Assembly (NCBI GenBank): GCA_902494065.1
Contig: CABURZ010000019.1
Location: 1 to 18,875 of the forward strand
Direction of reading: 5' to 3'
DNA length: 18,875 bases
DNA from: an uncultured Sneathia sp.
GTDB taxonomy: Bacteria; Fusobacteriota; Fusobacteriia; Fusobacteriales; Leptotrichiaceae
A program made the position numbers and the translations under genes. Below are positions 7,860-17,138 of this stretch, piece after piece. How positions within the stretch are numbered: position 1 is the stretch's first letter; each line of letters begins with the position of its first letter. Under the pieces are notes generated by a model. That model was not told where the DNA came from, did no database searches, and was given only the letters and a program-made list of their open reading frames with translations.

Positions 7860-7874
7860 CTCTCTGATATTTTT
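7841..7874. terminator. Bidirectional terminator hairpin holding two overlapping stop codons
   Basis: Perfect 14-bp inverted repeat: AAAAATATCAGAGA at 7841-7854 and its exact complement at 7861-7874, with six-base loop TTTAAC. Each strand has A-rich bases before and T-rich bases after the GC-containing core, as expected of a factor-independent terminator working both ways. The plus-strand TAA (7857-7859) and minus-strand TAA (7858-7856) both lie in the loop. Confidence 0.88.
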
Positions 7875-10555
7875 AATGGTATAATTTTTGTTAAAACTAA
7901 ATAATCTTTAAATTCTTCCATTTTGCTAACTATGTTTTTATAATTTTCAATTTGTTTTTGATAGCTATCATCATATTCTGCTAAAGCTTTAGTTTTATAA
8001 TCATAAATAATAATTTTTTTATCGTTTTTATTTATTGATATTCTATCAATTCTATAATTAACACCATTTTCATCTATTATAGGATATTCTGTAAAAATTT
8101 CATTATTATTACTGAACATCTCCTTATGTGTATTAATGTAATTTATACATGTATTTATAATACTTTCTGTTAAATGTGGTCCAACTAAATTCCCATATTT
8201 ACGTAAAAACATTGACTTAGAAAGTTCAATATCTTCTAAATATTTAACATTTTCCATAAAATAATGTAGTGCTAATCCTTTTTTTCTACTTAACTCTTTT
8301 TCTATACTTTGTTCTTGTACGTTTTCTTTTATATAATTTGTGTTTTCAAAAAATATTTTATTAGTAAATGATATATCATTAGATAATAATTCTTTATGTA
8401 CATTTTTGTTATTTTCAAATTCACCTATATTTACAACTGTATTTTTAAAATATTCTGAAATTTTCTTTTCATTTTTTACATACAAAAATAGATTATTTTT
8501 TGCTCGTGTTAATGCTACATAAAGTAAATTTAAATTTTCCAAATTTTCTTCTTCCATATATTTTTGTATATATTCAGAATACTCATGATATTGCAAATAG
8601 TTCTTGTTTTTTAAAAATATTATGTCATTTTCTATAGCTACATCCCTAAATTTAGCAAAATTTTCATTTTTAAAATCTATTACAACATATACATTATTAT
8701 ATTCTAACCCTTTAGAAGCATGAATAGTTGCAATACTAATCCCATTATCATTTAAAAATTTTTCTTTTTTTATATTTTTACCCTTATCATTGTAGTAATC
8801 AAGAAAATCTTTAAGGTTATAAAAGGAACATACTAAATCTAAAATTTTATTTAAATTTAAAATAGTTTCTTTATCAGGATTAATTCCGTAACCAAAAATA
8901 TTTAAATATTCTTTTTTAAAATTAATATTTTCTTTTTTTAATATTTCAATTTCTTTTAGTCCCTTATTTTTTATTACTGTCTTTATATTTTCTAAACTAA
9001 AGCACGCAAGATCTGACCTCAAAAATTCTAATAAATCATATAAACTATTATTTACTAAGTAACTAATCAATTTTAAAAAACTTTGTATTTTAACATCATC
9101 TGAAATTTTTTTAGTTTGAGATGTTTCATACTTTATATTTTTCTCATCTAAAGCTTTTTTATATTCTTCACCAGACTTTCCATTTCTAACTAATATAGCC
9201 GTATTGGAAAGAATATTATTTTTACTCAAATGATCTACTATATCAACGCTTGTATCTAGTAATTTAACATACCCCCCACTCTTTTTAAATAAAACTTTTT
9301 CATAATTAAAATTAGATATATTGGAAAAATAGTCATTTATGAAATTTATTATATTTTCTTTACTTCTATAACATGTATCAAGAGTATTACGCGTAATTTT
9401 AATGTTTTCTATTCTATTCATTAATAATTTTTCTAAATTTCTAAATAATTTAACATCTCCACCTCTAAAAGCATAAATTGCTTGCTTTTCATCACCTACT
9501 ATAAGCAATGATTTAGCTTTTTTTATTAATTTTAGTATAATTTCAAATTGTATAGCATCTGTATCTTGAAATTCATCTATCATTACAAAGTCAATATTAG
9601 GAAATACTATACTAGGATCTATACCACTTTTAAATGTATAAAATGAAATATCATTAAATGTAAAACTGCAATTTTCAAATTTTTCACATTCATCAATTTC
9701 ATAACAAATTTTTGCTAATTGTTTATAATAAATATTGTATGGTATAATTACTTCATTTACATAGATTTTAACTAATTTAGGAACCAGTGTTTCTTTATAG
9801 TAAATCTCAAAATCATCTTTTGATCTTGAAATTAATCCTGATTTATATATGTCTTTAACATCTAATATGCTATTTGCAACTAAAAAACTTTTACCTAAGT
9901 TAGTTAATTTTGATGTTTCTTTATCTTTTAAATATTCTAAAATTTCTTCTTTAATTTGCAGAAAACTTTCTACTTTTTCCTTTTTTAGATTTGAAAAATT
10001 ATCTAAATGTAAATATATTTTAGGACGCAATTCTAACATTTGAGAAATAATTTCTCTATAATTTTCAATTTCTCTTTCATTTGAATTTACATCATAAAAA
10101 CTTTTAAATATTTTAAAATATTTTTCATTAGACACTATTTTATTTAAAATAGTGTCTATATATTGAGTTGAATTTTCTTCTACCATTTCATAATTAAATA
10201 TATTTTTTTGAGGTGCTACACTATTTTTAAATATTTTGTTTATAAAGCTATCATTAGTAAATATTTTAATGTTTTCAGAATTTTTTAGCATATTTTCATA
10301 TGCTTTTTTTAAATTAAAATAATTAATTTCACCTGATAAACTTGATATTAAATCTTCATAATTTCCTTTACTAAAAATTATATTTTCTAAAAAAAGCATA
10401 ATTCTCTCACGTATCTCTGCTGTTGCCTTTTTTGTAAAAGTAATAACTAAAATATTTTCAAAATTAACCCCTTCATTTAGAGCACTCAAATATTTTATAG
10501 CCATAGTATATGTTTTACCTGTACCTGCACTAGCACTTATTATTTCACAATTCAT
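7856..10555 (-). CDS. addA: AddA/RecB-like UvrD-family helicase-nuclease
   Basis: 899 residues. An ATP-driven DNA helicase with a C-terminal nuclease, expected to resect double-strand breaks for RecA. Helicase motifs are all present: I SASAGTGKT (7-15), Ia VITFTKKAT (37-45), II MIDEFQDTD (about 325-333), III VGDEKQAIYAFRGGD, IV CYRSKENI, V ATIHASKGLEY and VI LLYVALTRAKN. The nuclease has the RecB-family signature: GLALHYF (near 757), RIDRI (near 834), YDYKT (near 848) and QIENY shortly after. All key residues look intact. It is clearly shorter than usual AddA or RecB proteins (about 1200). Motif I (GTGKTYT) is more RecB-like than AddA-like, so the symbol is by role. ATG 10555 overlaps the upstream AddB-like gene by 11 bases, with AGAGGT upstream; the two probably form one complex. 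The 3' end lies in the shared hairpin. Confidence 0.92.
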   Translation of the reverse strand: MNCEIISASAGTGKTYTMAIKYLSALNEGVNFENILVITFTKKATAEIRERIMLFLENIIFSKGNYEDLISSLSGEINYFNLKKAYENMLKNSENIKIFTNDSFINKIFKNSVAPQKNIFNYEMVEENSTQYIDTILNKIVSNEKYFKIFKSFYDVNSNEREIENYREIISQMLELRPKIYLHLDNFSNLKKEKVESFLQIKEEILEYLKDKETSKLTNLGKSFLVANSILDVKDIYKSGLISRSKDDFEIYYKETLVPKLVKIYVNEVIIPYNIYYKQLAKICYEIDECEKFENCSFTFNDISFYTFKSGIDPSIVFPNIDFVMIDEFQDTDAIQFEIILKLIKKAKSLLIVGDEKQAIYAFRGGDVKLFRNLEKLLMNRIENIKITRNTLDTCYRSKENIINFINDYFSNISNFNYEKVLFKKSGGYVKLLDTSVDIVDHLSKNNILSNTAILVRNGKSGEEYKKALDEKNIKYETSQTKKISDDVKIQSFLKLISYLVNNSLYDLLEFLRSDLACFSLENIKTVIKNKGLKEIEILKKENINFKKEYLNIFGYGINPDKETILNLNKILDLVCSFYNLKDFLDYYNDKGKNIKKEKFLNDNGISIATIHASKGLEYNNVYVVIDFKNENFAKFRDVAIENDIIFLKNKNYLQYHEYSEYIQKYMEEENLENLNLLYVALTRAKNNLFLYVKNEKKISEYFKNTVVNIGEFENNKNVHKELLSNDISFTNKIFFENTNYIKENVQEQSIEKELSRKKGLALHYFMENVKYLEDIELSKSMFLRKYGNLVGPHLTESIINTCINYINTHKEMFSNNNEIFTEYPIIDENGVNYRIDRISINKNDKKIIIYDYKTKALAEYDDSYQKQIENYKNIVSKMEEFKDYLVLTKIIPLKISES
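10131..10156. repeat. Perfect 12-bp inverted repeat inside the addA-like gene
   Basis: GACACTATTTTA at 10131-10142, spacer TT, then the exact complement at 10145-10156. It lies in frame within the coding sequence (minus strand reads DTILNKIVS) and is not followed by a T-run long enough to call a terminator. No function assigned. Confidence 0.75.
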
Positions 10556-12863
10556 AATCGCTACCTCTTAAAATGTTTTTTAGATTATAGTTTATAGTAT
10601 TTTTATTTTCAATATTTATATTTTTTAAATTCAATATTTCATCAATCTTTGCATCTAATTGTTCTTTGGTAATATTTCCATAATTGTATTTATCGTATGA
10701 ATTACTATCAAATGGGTAATAAAAATAAGTGTTAGAAACTTTCCTATCTTGCATTTCATTAAATAATCTATATAATCTTAATTGATATATATACTCTTTT
10801 GAAATATTTTTAGTATCTTTTCTCTTTCCTGTTTTTATATCTACTATTTCAATAGAATTATCATCATTTTGTACGACAATGTCTTGTCTAAAATTTACAG
10901 ATAAATTACGATAATTTCCCACATATTTTGTTTCAGATATAAGGGTTTTATTATAGTTATCTTTTAAAAATTTTTCAATTTTAGAAAGTACATCTTTAAA
11001 AATTAATTTATCATACACATTTATATATTCTTTTACAATATATTCATGATATTCACTTAAAACTTCATCTTTTATTTTATCTAATTTAATATACTCATGT
11101 CTGTCTATTGCATATTGAAAAATTTTATGAACAATATTACCTATTACGTTAGCTCCTATAGTTTTATTATCAATACTTATTTTATCAATTTTATTATCCT
11201 TTAATAATTTAGAAAAATATAGGTCAATAGGTGATTCCATAAATTCACAAAAGTTATATCCATTTATACTAATATTATCAAAATACCCTTTTTCTACCTT
11301 TACATTATCATATGAATTTAAAAAATTATTACAATTTTCTATTGTCTTTACTTTATAAATATAATTATAGAAATCAACTTTATTATTTGGTGTATAATCT
11401 ATTTTTTCTACTACTACATTATTTTCATACAAATATTGTTTAAATATTGAGCTAACATCTATATCTTCCTCTATATTTTGTATAAAAAATATCTTAACTT
11501 TTTTAGCTTCATTAATTTTTTTTATATATGGATAATATGTATAATATTTCATATCCAAATTAGTAAATATTCCTAATTTTTTTTTGTCTTGAATTGATAA
11601 TATAAAATTGGAGTCATTTTTTATTAGACTTTCATTAACATTCAATAGAAGTAATTCATCAATATTATCTAGTTTATTAATATTTGAAAAATTATATTTG
11701 CTATTTTCTATGCGATTTTTAAAGTCTTTATCTTGTATATACTTTAAAACTAATTTTAAATTATCGCTTTTTTTATTTACAACATTGAATCCTTCAAATT
11801 CATTTATACTCTGTATTTCTGTTAATGCTTCTACAAAAGTACTTGCTTCTGTTTTAAATGTACTAATTATTTTATTATATACATCTTCTAATTCTACGTC
11901 AGATATCAATTTAAAAATATCGTCTTTAACATATTTTTTAGATGAAATTAATTCTTTTTTTATATTTTCACAAATATCATCATCTATAGAAAAAATAGTT
12001 TTGAAATCTTTATTTAATGTTGCGTAGTAAAGTGGTGCTATTAATCCTCTACCTACTAATATTTCATAAAATAGCTTAAGTACAGTATAAGTCTTAGAAT
12101 TTTTAAATTTATTATCATTTTTATAATTTAACATATTTTCATTTATTTGTTTATATTTACTTTTATCATTTGATAAATCAACTATTGAAATATTTTCACT
12201 TCTACTAATATTATCATTTAAATATTGAGTTAGATATATAATAAATGAATTCATGTCTTTAAAACTGTATGAACTTACATTGTTGTTCTTTTTATAAGTT
12301 ATATTTTTTAAAATAGTATTTTTTTCATCAAAATCACCTTTTTCTACTCCCAAGTGATAATATATACTACTAGAAATATTTTGTAATAACTTCAATTCAT
12401 ACTTTGATAAATACATTATATCTACCAAATGTATGTTTATATTTTTAAATTTATCCAATACTTTACATTCATTATACTTTAAATAATTTGGTGCATATTT
12501 ACTTGCTTTTTTCATATTAGTATCAATTTCAAATATAGCATCTATATATTTTTCTTGCCATTTTTCTATATTTTTTCTTACAGTTTTTTCATCTATTAAA
12601 CTATTTTGTATTTCATTCATTAAATTGTAATAATTATATGCAATATCTATACAATCAAAATATTCTTTAATGTCAAATATTTTTTTATGCAAATCTGTTA
12701 GATTATTAAAGAAAAAAATTACTTCCTTTTCTTCTTTTAAAATAATCTTAGTTGTTAAATATACTTTGTCAAAAAATTTATATAATTCTTGTTTATTGTA
12801 TAAGTATATCTCATTTGGATTTTCTGATATATTGCTTGTATTTTCATATATATATTTTAACAT
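10545..12863 (-). CDS. addB: AddB-like PD-(D/E)XK nuclease, partner of the helicase-nuclease
   Basis: 772 residues. The last quarter is a RecB-family nuclease: YNFCEFMESPIDLYF (near 530, the opening seen in AddB-type domains), GNIVHKIFQ (near 575, GxxxH), FRQDIVV (metal-binding Asp), VDIKTGK (near 670, catalytic D-x-K) and YQLRLY (QxxxY). The N-terminal 500 residues show no Walker A, unlike Firmicutes AddB, and look like a degenerate helicase-like scaffold rich in Asn/Lys/Ile. Only one of the four Fe-S cysteines of classical AddB (the one in NFCEF) is visible; the C-terminal cysteine trio is absent. ATG 12863 has GAGGTG upstream, nine bases after the polC stop. The AddB name rests on gene order, partner and nuclease type. 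A generic PD-(D/E)XK family protein is the cautious alternative. Confidence 0.82.
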   Translation of the reverse strand: MLKYIYENTSNISENPNEIYLYNKQELYKFFDKVYLTTKIILKEEKEVIFFFNNLTDLHKKIFDIKEYFDCIDIAYNYYNLMNEIQNSLIDEKTVRKNIEKWQEKYIDAIFEIDTNMKKASKYAPNYLKYNECKVLDKFKNINIHLVDIMYLSKYELKLLQNISSSIYYHLGVEKGDFDEKNTILKNITYKKNNNVSSYSFKDMNSFIIYLTQYLNDNISRSENISIVDLSNDKSKYKQINENMLNYKNDNKFKNSKTYTVLKLFYEILVGRGLIAPLYYATLNKDFKTIFSIDDDICENIKKELISSKKYVKDDIFKLISDVELEDVYNKIISTFKTEASTFVEALTEIQSINEFEGFNVVNKKSDNLKLVLKYIQDKDFKNRIENSKYNFSNINKLDNIDELLLLNVNESLIKNDSNFILSIQDKKKLGIFTNLDMKYYTYYPYIKKINEAKKVKIFFIQNIEEDIDVSSIFKQYLYENNVVVEKIDYTPNNKVDFYNYIYKVKTIENCNNFLNSYDNVKVEKGYFDNISINGYNFCEFMESPIDLYFSKLLKDNKIDKISIDNKTIGANVIGNIVHKIFQYAIDRHEYIKLDKIKDEVLSEYHEYIVKEYINVYDKLIFKDVLSKIEKFLKDNYNKTLISETKYVGNYRNLSVNFRQDIVVQNDDNSIEIVDIKTGKRKDTKNISKEYIYQLRLYRLFNEMQDRKVSNTYFYYPFDSNSYDKYNYGNITKEQLDAKIDEILNLKNINIENKNTINYNLKNILRGSDYEL

Positions 12864-12872
12864 TTTTCACCT

Positions 12873-15800
12873 CTAGAATAGTGTTTGTTGATCTGTAAGA
12901 GATAATTTGCTTATTATACCATATTTTCTAAGTGTTTCCATAACAGTATTATTTAAACTTGTTCTTTTTACAAGATCTTCTTGTGAACTAAAAGCTCTTT
13001 CATTTCTAGCTTTTACTATATTATTTGCTGCTATTTCACCTAATTGATCAACTCCTATAAATGGTATACGTATTTTTTTATCTTCTGTTATAGTAAACGA
13101 TTTTGCTGATGATTTTTCTATATCAACTGGAGCTAACTCTATTCCTCTACATTGCATTTCTATTAATATTTCAAGTAAATTTATTTCAGACTTATCATTT
13201 ACATTTTTGTTAGCTATCATCTCTAACTCACGTAATCTCTCTTTTAATTTTTCTAATGGCATAAACATTTTACTTAATGTAAATGATGAAACTTTTCTAT
13301 TTAAATATGCTGTATAAAATTCAATAGGATAATATACTTTAAAGTATGCAATTCTTATTGCCATCATAACGTAAGCAACAGCATGTCCTTTAGGAAACAT
13401 ATATTTTATCTTTCCACAAGATTCAATATACCAATCTTTAATACCTACTTTTTTCATTTCTGCCTTATATTCTTCCCATTGTTCTTTCATTTTAGAAGGT
13501 TTACCACGTCTTACAAATTCCATTATTTTAAATGACAAACTCTTATCCATTCCTTGTAAAATTAAATAGTTCATTATGTCATCTCTTACTGTTATAACTT
13601 CATTAAGTTTTGCAACATTAGAAACTATGTAATCTTTAGCATTATTAAGCCATACATCTGTACCATGTGATAATCCTGATATTCTTACTAATTCAGTAAA
13701 TGTTGTAGGTTTAGTAAACCTTAACATCTCTTTTACGAAGTTAGTACCAAATTCAGGTATACCATTAGTACCAAGATCTGTTCCAATTTGTTCTTGAGTA
13801 ACTCCCAATGCTTTTGTACTTGTAAATAAGCTTAAAACTTTAGGATCTGTTAATGGCAATTTAAATGGACTAACACCTGTTAAGTCTTCCAATATTTTAA
13901 GCGTAGTTGGGTCATCATGACCTAGTATATCTAACTTTACTAATTGAGAATCCATAACATGATAATCAAAATGCGTTGTTGTAGACTCAGAATTAATATC
14001 ATTTGCTGGTTTTTGAATAGGTGTAAAATCATAAACTGACATATCATTTGGTACAACAACCATACCACCTGGATGTTGACCTGTAGTTTTTCTAGTTCCT
14101 TCAATTAATTTAGCAACTCTATATATTTCAGCTAAATTCTTGCTGATAAGTGATTTTAATAAATCTTGTCTAAATTGTTCCTGTGCAGGATCTTTTGCTA
14201 TATATTCTCCAAAATGTACTACACTTTCTTTTTTCAAAAAGTCTTTATTAACTTCTTCAAAATATTTTTTAGAATAACCTATTGCATTATTCTCAGCAGT
14301 TGTTGAAATAGTACCTGCTCTAAATACAAAATCTTTACCAAAAATTTCTTCAGTATATTTATGTATTTCACTTTGATATTCTCCTGAAAAATTTAAATCT
14401 ATATCTGGGACTTTTTCACCATGAAATCCCATAAATACTTCAAAGGGTATTGCATGCCCATCTCTTATATATTTAGTATTGCATTTAGGGCAATTTTTTT
14501 CAGGCAAATCTACTCCTGAACTTTCAAAATCAAATAATTCAACATTTTTGCATTTGCTATTTGGACATCTATAATGTGGTGGTAAACCATTTACCTCTGT
14601 TATTCCCATTAAATATGCTACTATAGAAGACCCAACTGATCCTCTTGATCCTACTAAATAACCATTATCTAATGATTTTTTTACTAATTTTTGTGCTATT
14701 AAGTATAAGACAGCAAATCCATTATTAATTATTGCATTTAATTCTTTGTCTATTCTTTTTTGAATGAATTCTGGTATATTTTCACCATATAATTCATATG
14801 CTTTTTCCATAGTTAATTTTCTAACCATTTCTTTATCATTTTGCAATTTTGGTGGATAAAATCCATCTGGAATAGGTTGTATTCTATCAATGCTATCTGA
14901 AATTTTATTTGTATTTTCTACTACTATATCATACGCATCTTTTTTACCTAAATATGAAAATTCATCTAACATATCTTGTGTAGTTCTAAAGTGTGCGTGT
15001 GCATTATACTTATATCCTCTAAAATCACCATTTACTATCTGTAATACAGATTTACCTTTATGCTCATATTCATGCATATACATAGGATTTCCAACTGCTA
15101 CAACCATTTTATTTAATTTTTTAGCAATGTTAAATAAATTAATATTCATTTGCTTTATAAACTCTTTACTACTTACTTCTCCTTCGCCTATTTCTTTTTC
15201 ATAACAATCTATAGGTAATAGTTGTATGTAATCGTAAAATTTCATAGCATCTATTAACATCTCATCATACATTCCTCTAAAATATAGCTCTACTATTTCT
15301 CCAGATTCATTAAATCCATAACTTGGAGAAGGTGCTATGAAGAAGTGAGATCTAAATTTTTCTATATCACTTTTTAATATTCTAGGCTTCAAATGACCAT
15401 AATATTTTAAAAATGAGTTACTTATTAATTCATATAATATTTTAAGTCCTGCTTTATCTCTGACTAAAATACTAGTTTTTTTAACTTGTGCAACTTTTGG
15501 ATCAATTTTTAAAGTATTTATGTCTTTTAATGTTTTAACATCAAATTTTAGAACTAATTCTTTTAAGCAATTAAAAATCTTACCTGTAACTTTAGCATCA
15601 TCTATAGCACGGTGATGGTGCTCATTTACAAGATTAAATCTTTTACAAAGTGCATCTAAATTAAATTTAGTTTGATCTGGTATAGTAAGCCTTGCCCATT
15701 CTATAGTATCAATGTAGCTAAAATTTGTTTGTATATTTAATAACTTACTCTGTTGTATTAAAAATCCTATATCAAACTTTGCATTTTGTGCAACTAATGT

Positions 15801-17138
15801 AGAGTCTGACACAAATTCTAAAAAGTCAGGTAATACTTTATCAATTTTATCAGCATTTTTAACATCTTCATCAGTGATGCTAGTTAAATTTGTAGTAAAT
15901 TCTGATAAAGGTATTTCAGGATTTACAAATTTTGAATAGGTATCTATAACTTCGTTATTTCTTATTTTAACAGCACCTATTTCTATAATTTTATCATCAT
16001 ATGGTGATAGACCTGTTGTTTCAATATCAAATACAACATATGTTTCAGATAAAATGTCTATATCTTTAGGATTTATTACTAATTGTTGATTGTCATCAAC
16101 TAAAAAAGCGTCTACACCAAAAATAACTTTCATATTTTGACTACTTCCATTATATACAAATGGAAATGCGTGTACAACACCTATATCACATACAGCAAAT
16201 GAGCTATAACCTATTTTTTCTAAAATACCAGATATTTTTTTGGGATTAATATTAGCATTCATTTCACTCATACTAGTTTTTAAATTAAGTTCTACTCTCT
16301 TTTTAGGAGCATTATCTACTATCTCATGATTTGCAACTCCGATTTTAGTAATACTTTTAATATCTACATAATACTCTTGATTAAAAACATCATTTTGCTT
16401 ATACATTCCAGTTACTTTAACAATATCCCCCACACCTATCTCAACTGTAGAATTTGCATCATAAAACTTCTTACATGATAAAGATTTTTTGTAGTCTGTA
16501 ATATAGAAAGTATAAATTTTTTTGTCTAAACCTGTTCTAGTCTTTATTTCTTTTATTAGCACATTAAAAACTTCGCCTGTAGCTTCAATAAACTTTCCTA
16601 CAGACGGATCACTAATTATTACTTTTTCAACTTTTTCATCTTTTATTTCAATTTTTTCTGTATTAAGCTTAAATAAGATGTTAATGTTATTAGCATAAAC
16701 CTTATTTAATCTTTTTTCTATTTCTAAATTTAGCATATTTTCATTGCATTCATTAATTTGTAATTGTGAGGGCAATTGAATAACAACATTATCATAATTT
16801 ACAACTAAGTTATAGTTTACGAAAGTAGATATCAACCCATTTTTTTCTAATAGCATTTGCTCTATTACAAATTTTGTGACATCGTACAAATTATTAGTTT
16901 TTAAAAAGTTTGCCTCATACACTATCTTATAGCTTGCCTCATATTCACTTAAATAATTTTTTATTAAACTATTCAATTTTTTTAAATCATTAAAATTTTT
17001 AGGCTCTATAATATCCAAATTTATGTGAAGTTCTCGTATTTGTGAGGGTATTATTTTTACTTTTTTAATTTTAATACCCTCTATACCAAATTCTTTTTCT
17101 ATATTTTGATATGGTTTTATTATTTTTGATCGATTCAT
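12873..17138 (-). CDS. polC: DNA polymerase III alpha subunit, PolC type
   Basis: 1421 residues, full length for PolC, the replicative polymerase of low-GC Gram-positives and fusobacteria. Order: N-terminal domain (1-170), OB fold (about 180-270), PHP first part (280-350), inserted DEDDh proofreading exonuclease (368-523; FDIETTG, QNAKFDIGF, HHRAIDDA), PHP second part (555-750), then polymerase. Polymerase marks are GSRGSVGSS (830-838), a zinc knuckle with Cys858, Cys863, Cys883 and Cys886, catalytic PDIDLNFSG (911-919, Asp912 and Asp914), TTGQHPGG, KLDILGHDDPT and GLSHGTDVW. The protein ends in QQTLF, a beta-clamp-binding motif at the extreme C-terminus as in other PolC. The PHP metal residues are largely replaced. 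ATG 17138 overlaps the kinase stop by four bases (ATGA) with only a weak ribosome site, so translation is probably coupled. Confidence 0.98.
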   Translation of the reverse strand: MNRSKIIKPYQNIEKEFGIEGIKIKKVKIIPSQIRELHINLDIIEPKNFNDLKKLNSLIKNYLSEYEASYKIVYEANFLKTNNLYDVTKFVIEQMLLEKNGLISTFVNYNLVVNYDNVVIQLPSQLQINECNENMLNLEIEKRLNKVYANNINILFKLNTEKIEIKDEKVEKVIISDPSVGKFIEATGEVFNVLIKEIKTRTGLDKKIYTFYITDYKKSLSCKKFYDANSTVEIGVGDIVKVTGMYKQNDVFNQEYYVDIKSITKIGVANHEIVDNAPKKRVELNLKTSMSEMNANINPKKISGILEKIGYSSFAVCDIGVVHAFPFVYNGSSQNMKVIFGVDAFLVDDNQQLVINPKDIDILSETYVVFDIETTGLSPYDDKIIEIGAVKIRNNEVIDTYSKFVNPEIPLSEFTTNLTSITDEDVKNADKIDKVLPDFLEFVSDSTLVAQNAKFDIGFLIQQSKLLNIQTNFSYIDTIEWARLTIPDQTKFNLDALCKRFNLVNEHHHRAIDDAKVTGKIFNCLKELVLKFDVKTLKDINTLKIDPKVAQVKKTSILVRDKAGLKILYELISNSFLKYYGHLKPRILKSDIEKFRSHFFIAPSPSYGFNESGEIVELYFRGMYDEMLIDAMKFYDYIQLLPIDCYEKEIGEGEVSSKEFIKQMNINLFNIAKKLNKMVVAVGNPMYMHEYEHKGKSVLQIVNGDFRGYKYNAHAHFRTTQDMLDEFSYLGKKDAYDIVVENTNKISDSIDRIQPIPDGFYPPKLQNDKEMVRKLTMEKAYELYGENIPEFIQKRIDKELNAIINNGFAVLYLIAQKLVKKSLDNGYLVGSRGSVGSSIVAYLMGITEVNGLPPHYRCPNSKCKNVELFDFESSGVDLPEKNCPKCNTKYIRDGHAIPFEVFMGFHGEKVPDIDLNFSGEYQSEIHKYTEEIFGKDFVFRAGTISTTAENNAIGYSKKYFEEVNKDFLKKESVVHFGEYIAKDPAQEQFRQDLLKSLISKNLAEIYRVAKLIEGTRKTTGQHPGGMVVVPNDMSVYDFTPIQKPANDINSESTTTHFDYHVMDSQLVKLDILGHDDPTTLKILEDLTGVSPFKLPLTDPKVLSLFTSTKALGVTQEQIGTDLGTNGIPEFGTNFVKEMLRFTKPTTFTELVRISGLSHGTDVWLNNAKDYIVSNVAKLNEVITVRDDIMNYLILQGMDKSLSFKIMEFVRRGKPSKMKEQWEEYKAEMKKVGIKDWYIESCGKIKYMFPKGHAVAYVMMAIRIAYFKVYYPIEFYTAYLNRKVSSFTLSKMFMPLEKLKERLRELEMIANKNVNDKSEINLLEILIEMQCRGIELAPVDIEKSSAKSFTITEDKKIRIPFIGVDQLGEIAANNIVKARNERAFSSQEDLVKRTSLNNTVMETLRKYGIISKLSLTDQQTLF

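Noticed and set aside
11608..12027. Plus-strand 139-residue frame inside the AddB-like gene
   Set aside because: Longest shadow frame, but the minus frame is continuous to a clear nuclease domain and coupled to its neighbours; no ribosome site on the plus side.
7856..12863. Helicase plus nuclease pair read as an anti-phage defence system
   Set aside because: Motif set, gene order and coupling to polC fit an AddAB/RecBCD-type repair complex; there is no accompanying defence gene or mobile-element mark.
14890..15204. Plus-strand 104-residue frame inside polC
   Set aside because: Antisense to conserved PolC sequence.
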